64,000 nucleotides of DNA from Erysipelotrichaceae bacterium (GTDB lineage: Bacteria > Bacillota_I > Bacilli_A > Erysipelotrichales > Erysipelotrichaceae): the NCBI GenBank assembly GCA_017473335.1, contig JAFULN010000026.1, forward strand, positions 62,001 to 126,000, read 5' to 3'. Below are positions 61,288 through 64,000 of this stretch, one piece after another (the stretch's first letter is position 1; each line of letters starts with the position of its first letter). Made by a program: the position numbers and the translations under genes. Below the pieces are notes generated by a model. That model saw nothing but the letters and a program-made list of their open reading frames with translations, was not told the DNA's origin and searched no databases.

Positions 61288-62943
61288 ATGACACAACAAT
61301 TCCATTTTGGAAATTTCAACTTCAAGCGACCTGGAATGGCTCCGAAAAAAGCACATTTCATCTCGCTTTTTCTAACTATCATACTATGGGTATGTACAGA
61401 TTATTTGTTTTTACCAGCTTATAATCTTCATGATGCTGGCTTTATAGTCTATATGTTCTTTTTACTTGGAGTATTTACTTTATTAGATACTCTGTTATCC
61501 TTACGTTTTACAAAAGTAAACAAAACATGTGCACTTGTATTAGTAATCATTACAGCATTATTTTTTGTGCTTCAGTTTTTAAGCAGTGAGTTTTTAAATG
61601 CGAAACGTTATCGTGATCAAATTCAGATTACTGAAGTCTCAGACTTTTCACAGGAATTTGATGCGATCTCTATTGACAGTATTCCTGTTGTCGATAAAGA
61701 TACAGCAATTCGTTTAGGTGAAAAACAAATTGGTAAACAAGCTGGTCTTGGTTCGCAATATGATGTTTCTGAAACTTATACTTTAATTAGTTCGGGTAAA
61801 GATTTACTGCGTATTTCTCCATTGGAACATCAGGATTTTTATAAATGGTTTCAAAACAGTGATGCAGGGATTCCTGGATACATTCGTGTTAATGTGCGTG
61901 ATGCAAATGATGTTGAGCTAGTTATGCTTGATGAAGGAATTATTTATTCTCCAACTGCATATTTTCACCAGAATCTTTTGCGTCATGTTCGTTTTAGCTA
62001 TCGTACAGAAATATTTTCTGATTATTCTTTTGAACTAGATGATGAGGGCAATCCATATTGGATTATATCAGTCGTTGAACCTGAAATCGGCTGGTTTGGA
62101 GGCCTAGACGCGACTGCTGTAATTGTTGTAGACCCTTTTACTGGAGAGATGATAAAATACGAAGAACCAGATATTCCATCTTGGATTGACCGTGTTCAGC
62201 CAACTGATTTAGCATGGGCTCAGATTGATAACTGGGGTTACTATGTGAATGGATTATTGAATACATTCTTTGGTCAAAAAGATATGATTCAAACAACTGA
62301 TGGTTACAATTATGTCAATATTGATACAGATACATATATTTTCTCAGGATTAACTTCTGTAGGCTCTGATCAATCGATAAGCGGGTTTGCGCTAATTAAT
62401 CTTCGTACTAAGGAGGCTAGCTATATTAAAGTTGGTGGTGCTAATGAATATTCTGCGATGAGTTCTGCAGAAGGGCAGGTTCAGCATTTAGGATATCGCG
62501 CAACATTCCCAATTCTATTAAATGTTGGCTCTGAAGCAACCTATTTCATTTCTTTGAAGGATGCTGAAGAACTTGTTAAAATGTATAGTTTTGTAAATGT
62601 ATCGGACTATTCAATTGTAGGTGTTGGAGAAACAGTGAATAAAGCATATACAGACTATATTAAAAAACTTTCTCAGGCTGGAAAAGATAATTTAAATCAC
62701 TCAGATGTCATGAAAGAGATAAAGGGTACTATTTCATCAGTCAATACAGCGATTATTGATGGATCAAGCTGGTACTACATTACACTTGAAAATACTGATG
62801 TTTTATATATGGGGTCTATTGAATTATCTAATGAACTTCCTTTAACAAAAGTCGGAGATCAAGTAAAAATGTCATATATTGAAACTGAGAAAAACGTTGT
62901 AAATTTGGACAGTTTTGACAATCTTTCAGCAGATTATCAGTAG
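61288..62943 (+). CDS. Membrane protein of unknown function with large exported domain
   Basis: I do not recognise the family firmly. The protein has about 551 residues, a short cytoplasmic N terminus and three membrane helices (about 22-42, 48-66, 78-98). A long extracytoplasmic part follows with IPVVDKDTAIRLGEKQIG, EIGWFGGLDATAVIVVDPFTGE (a PepSY-like look) and a final OB-like barrel (about 480-550). A GTG at 61279 overlaps the preceding stop; the ATG at 61288 is 11 bases after GAAAGG. It ends the ackA-nrnA run before hup. A wall-related role is possible but unproven. Confidence 0.75.
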   Translation: MTQQFHFGNFNFKRPGMAPKKAHFISLFLTIILWVCTDYLFLPAYNLHDAGFIVYMFFLLGVFTLLDTLLSLRFTKVNKTCALVLVIITALFFVLQFLSSEFLNAKRYRDQIQITEVSDFSQEFDAISIDSIPVVDKDTAIRLGEKQIGKQAGLGSQYDVSETYTLISSGKDLLRISPLEHQDFYKWFQNSDAGIPGYIRVNVRDANDVELVMLDEGIIYSPTAYFHQNLLRHVRFSYRTEIFSDYSFELDDEGNPYWIISVVEPEIGWFGGLDATAVIVVDPFTGEMIKYEEPDIPSWIDRVQPTDLAWAQIDNWGYYVNGLLNTFFGQKDMIQTTDGYNYVNIDTDTYIFSGLTSVGSDQSISGFALINLRTKEASYIKVGGANEYSAMSSAEGQVQHLGYRATFPILLNVGSEATYFISLKDAEELVKMYSFVNVSDYSIVGVGETVNKAYTDYIKKLSQAGKDNLNHSDVMKEIKGTISSVNTAIIDGSSWYYITLENTDVLYMGSIELSNELPLTKVGDQVKMSYIETEKNVVNLDSFDNLSADYQ

Positions 62944-62965
62944 GCACAAAAAGCTTAAAAACTGA

Positions 62966-62994
62966 TTGTATGCAAAAAGATTCGATGATATAAT
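62966..62994 (+). promoter_or_regulatory. Promoter of hup
   Basis: TTGTAT (62966-62971), 17 bases and TATAAT (62989-62994) precede a GGAGG site and the hup ATG. Confidence 0.75.
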
Positions 62995-63023
62995 AATCAA
63001 GTACAAATTGGAGGTAATTTGAA

Positions 63024-63308
63024 ATGAGTACAGTAATGAATAAAAAGGCTTTGGCTGAAGCGGTAGCAGTACAGACTGGTATGACTAAGAAAGCTGCAAC
63101 TGAAACAGTTGAACTTGTATTTGATATGATGGCTGAAACTTTAAAAAACGGCGGTAAAGTTGATATCAGCGGTTTTGGCAAGTTTGAAGTTAAAACACGT
63201 GCAGAACGTGTAGGAATTAATCCTGCAACAAAGGAAAAGATTACAGTTCCTGCAAGCAAGATTCCTGGATTTAAGGCATCTAAATCTTTGAAAGACGCTG
63301 TAAAATAA
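63024..63308 (+). CDS. hup: DNA-binding protein HU
   Basis: A 94-residue histone-like protein that bends and compacts DNA. It has MNKKALAEAVAVQTGMTKKAA, the ISGFGKFEVKTRAERVGINP beta arm and the VPASKIPGFKASKSLKDAV end. It is a single-gene unit with a good promoter and terminator, as expected for an abundant protein. Confidence 0.97.
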   Translation: MSTVMNKKALAEAVAVQTGMTKKAATETVELVFDMMAETLKNGGKVDISGFGKFEVKTRAERVGINPATKEKITVPASKIPGFKASKSLKDAVK

Positions 63309-63310
63309 GA

Positions 63311-63338
63311 AAGAAGCTTCGGCTTCTTTTTTTTTACA
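63311..63338 (+). terminator. Terminator of hup
   Basis: AAGAAGC and GCTTCTT pair around TTCG, a stable tetraloop, followed by a run of T. Confidence 0.88.
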
Positions 63339-63411
63339 TCAAATAATTATTGTTAAAAAGAATATTCATTGATTTGTGGTATACTAGTTATGTCAGAAAG
63401 GGTGAGATACC

Positions 63412-64000
63412 ATGGATATGATTATCTATTTAGCTGCAATGGTTCTTGTGATATGGGCTCAGGTTAAAGTAAATGGTGCATATCAAAGATATAGAAATGT
63501 TGCAACACGAAAAGGTTATCGCGGAGTTGATGTTGCTAGAAAAATATTGAATCGATATGGTCTTAATGATGTACAGATTGAAATGGCCAGTGGTGGAATG
63601 CTGTCGGACCATTACGATCCTAAAACAAATACAGTTCGATTAAGCAAAGACATTTACTACAACGATTCCATTGCGAGTATTAGTGTTGCTGCACATGAAG
63701 TGGGTCATGCGATTCAGCATGCTACAAACTATTCGATGATAGCATTGCGTACTAAAATACTTCCTATCGCAATGATATCAAGTTCTTTAGGCTGGACCGT
63801 TACAATTATGGGATTAATGTTTAGCATAGATTCACTGTTCTATGTGGGAGTAATGATGCTTGGTTTAATTGCTTTGTTTCAGTTGATTACTTTACCTATT
63901 GAACTCGATGCATCAAAGCGTGCATTAACTATTTTAAATGAAGAAGCAATTATTGTACCTGATGAATATGTTGACTGCAAGGCAATGCTTTCTGCAGCTG
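63412..64000 (+). CDS. Zinc metallopeptidase, YugP family (3' partial)
   Basis: The gene runs off the window; about 196 residues are visible. It has an N-terminal membrane helix (about 4-20), GVDVARKILNRYGL, MLSDHYDPKTNTVRLSKD, the zinc motif AAHEVGHAIQHA (about 94-105), two further membrane helices (about 115-170) and LPIELDASKRAL with the third ligand region. This is the membrane zinc protease family PF04298, function little known. GGGTGAGATACC precedes the ATG. Confidence 0.9.
   Translation, partial: MDMIIYLAAMVLVIWAQVKVNGAYQRYRNVATRKGYRGVDVARKILNRYGLNDVQIEMASGGMLSDHYDPKTNTVRLSKDIYYNDSIASISVAAHEVGHAIQHATNYSMIALRTKILPIAMISSSLGWTVTIMGLMFSIDSLFYVGVMMLGLIALFQLITLPIELDASKRALTILNEEAIIVPDEYVDCKAMLSAA

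Noticed and set aside
1-64000. CRISPR arrays, insertion sequences, prophage genes, tRNA and rRNA genes
   Set aside because: No regularly spaced repeats, transposase or integrase motifs, or tRNA/rRNA signatures were found in any gap.

Overview
This window reads as a chromosome segment of a low-GC Gram-positive bacterium (Bacillota). The evidence is a Gram-positive-type PolC, two tRNA-dependent T-box leaders, EzrA, IreB, the dacB-spmA-spmB-rluB order, NrnA, RqcH and Bacillus-like gene neighbourhoods. The SpmA/SpmB pair suggests a spore former or a recent descendant of one. The gene set fits the Erysipelotrichia/Mollicutes side of the phylum, but no rRNA or tRNA gene is present to fix the taxonomy.

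Region by region. 1-3923 is polC, cut at its 5' end by the window edge. 4111-5796 is an AT-rich insert between polC and rimP, genes that are adjacent in many Bacillota. It holds a promoter with a dyad over its -35, a highly structured RNA leader, a small secreted Cys-rich peptide and a helix-turn-helix/TPR regulator resembling the peptide-sensing RRNPP family. 5785-10767 is the rimP-nusA-ylxR-ylxQ-infB-rbfA operon for ribosome maturation, transcription elongation and translation initiation. 10827-12191 (minus) holds NAD kinase and a TetR-type repressor. 12213-18659 is a redox cluster of three short-chain dehydrogenases, an unknown 482-residue protein and NfnA/NfnB. Its promoters carry many dyads, including a near-consensus Rex box.

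18726-24253 holds a cell-wall glucosaminidase, then a DD-carboxypeptidase with SpmA, SpmB and RluB. 24266-28134 holds RqcH, KduI, guanylate kinase and ribosomal protein S4 with a long leader. 28457-32517 is ezrA-iscS-thiI. 32740-33971 (minus) is trpS with a T-box. 34084-41136 holds an M28 peptidase, an Spx-like protein with an extra Cys cluster, MnmA, a CPBP protease, RecD2, a 49-residue membrane peptide and an AI-2E-type permease. 41188-47373 is a T-box plus alaS, then ireB-ruvX-yrzB-mltG-udk-greA. 47655-54825 is comEA-comEC-holA-sdaA-U32 peptidase-mscL. 54919-62943 is smc (unusually short arms)-ftsY-ylxM-ackA-nrnA and a membrane protein. The window ends with HU and a truncated YugP-like metalloprotease.

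How the genes fit together. Most of the window is housekeeping: translation, tRNA thiolation (IscS delivering sulfur to ThiI and MnmA), division, wall turnover and chromosome segregation. The two accessory parts most worth attention are the RNA/peptide/TPR-regulator module at 4111-5796 and the SDR/Nfn redox cluster at 11625-18659. In the second, Nfn could supply NADPH to the dehydrogenases while a TetR protein and a Rex-type redox sensor control expression. No CRISPR array, insertion sequence, phage gene, rRNA or tRNA was seen.
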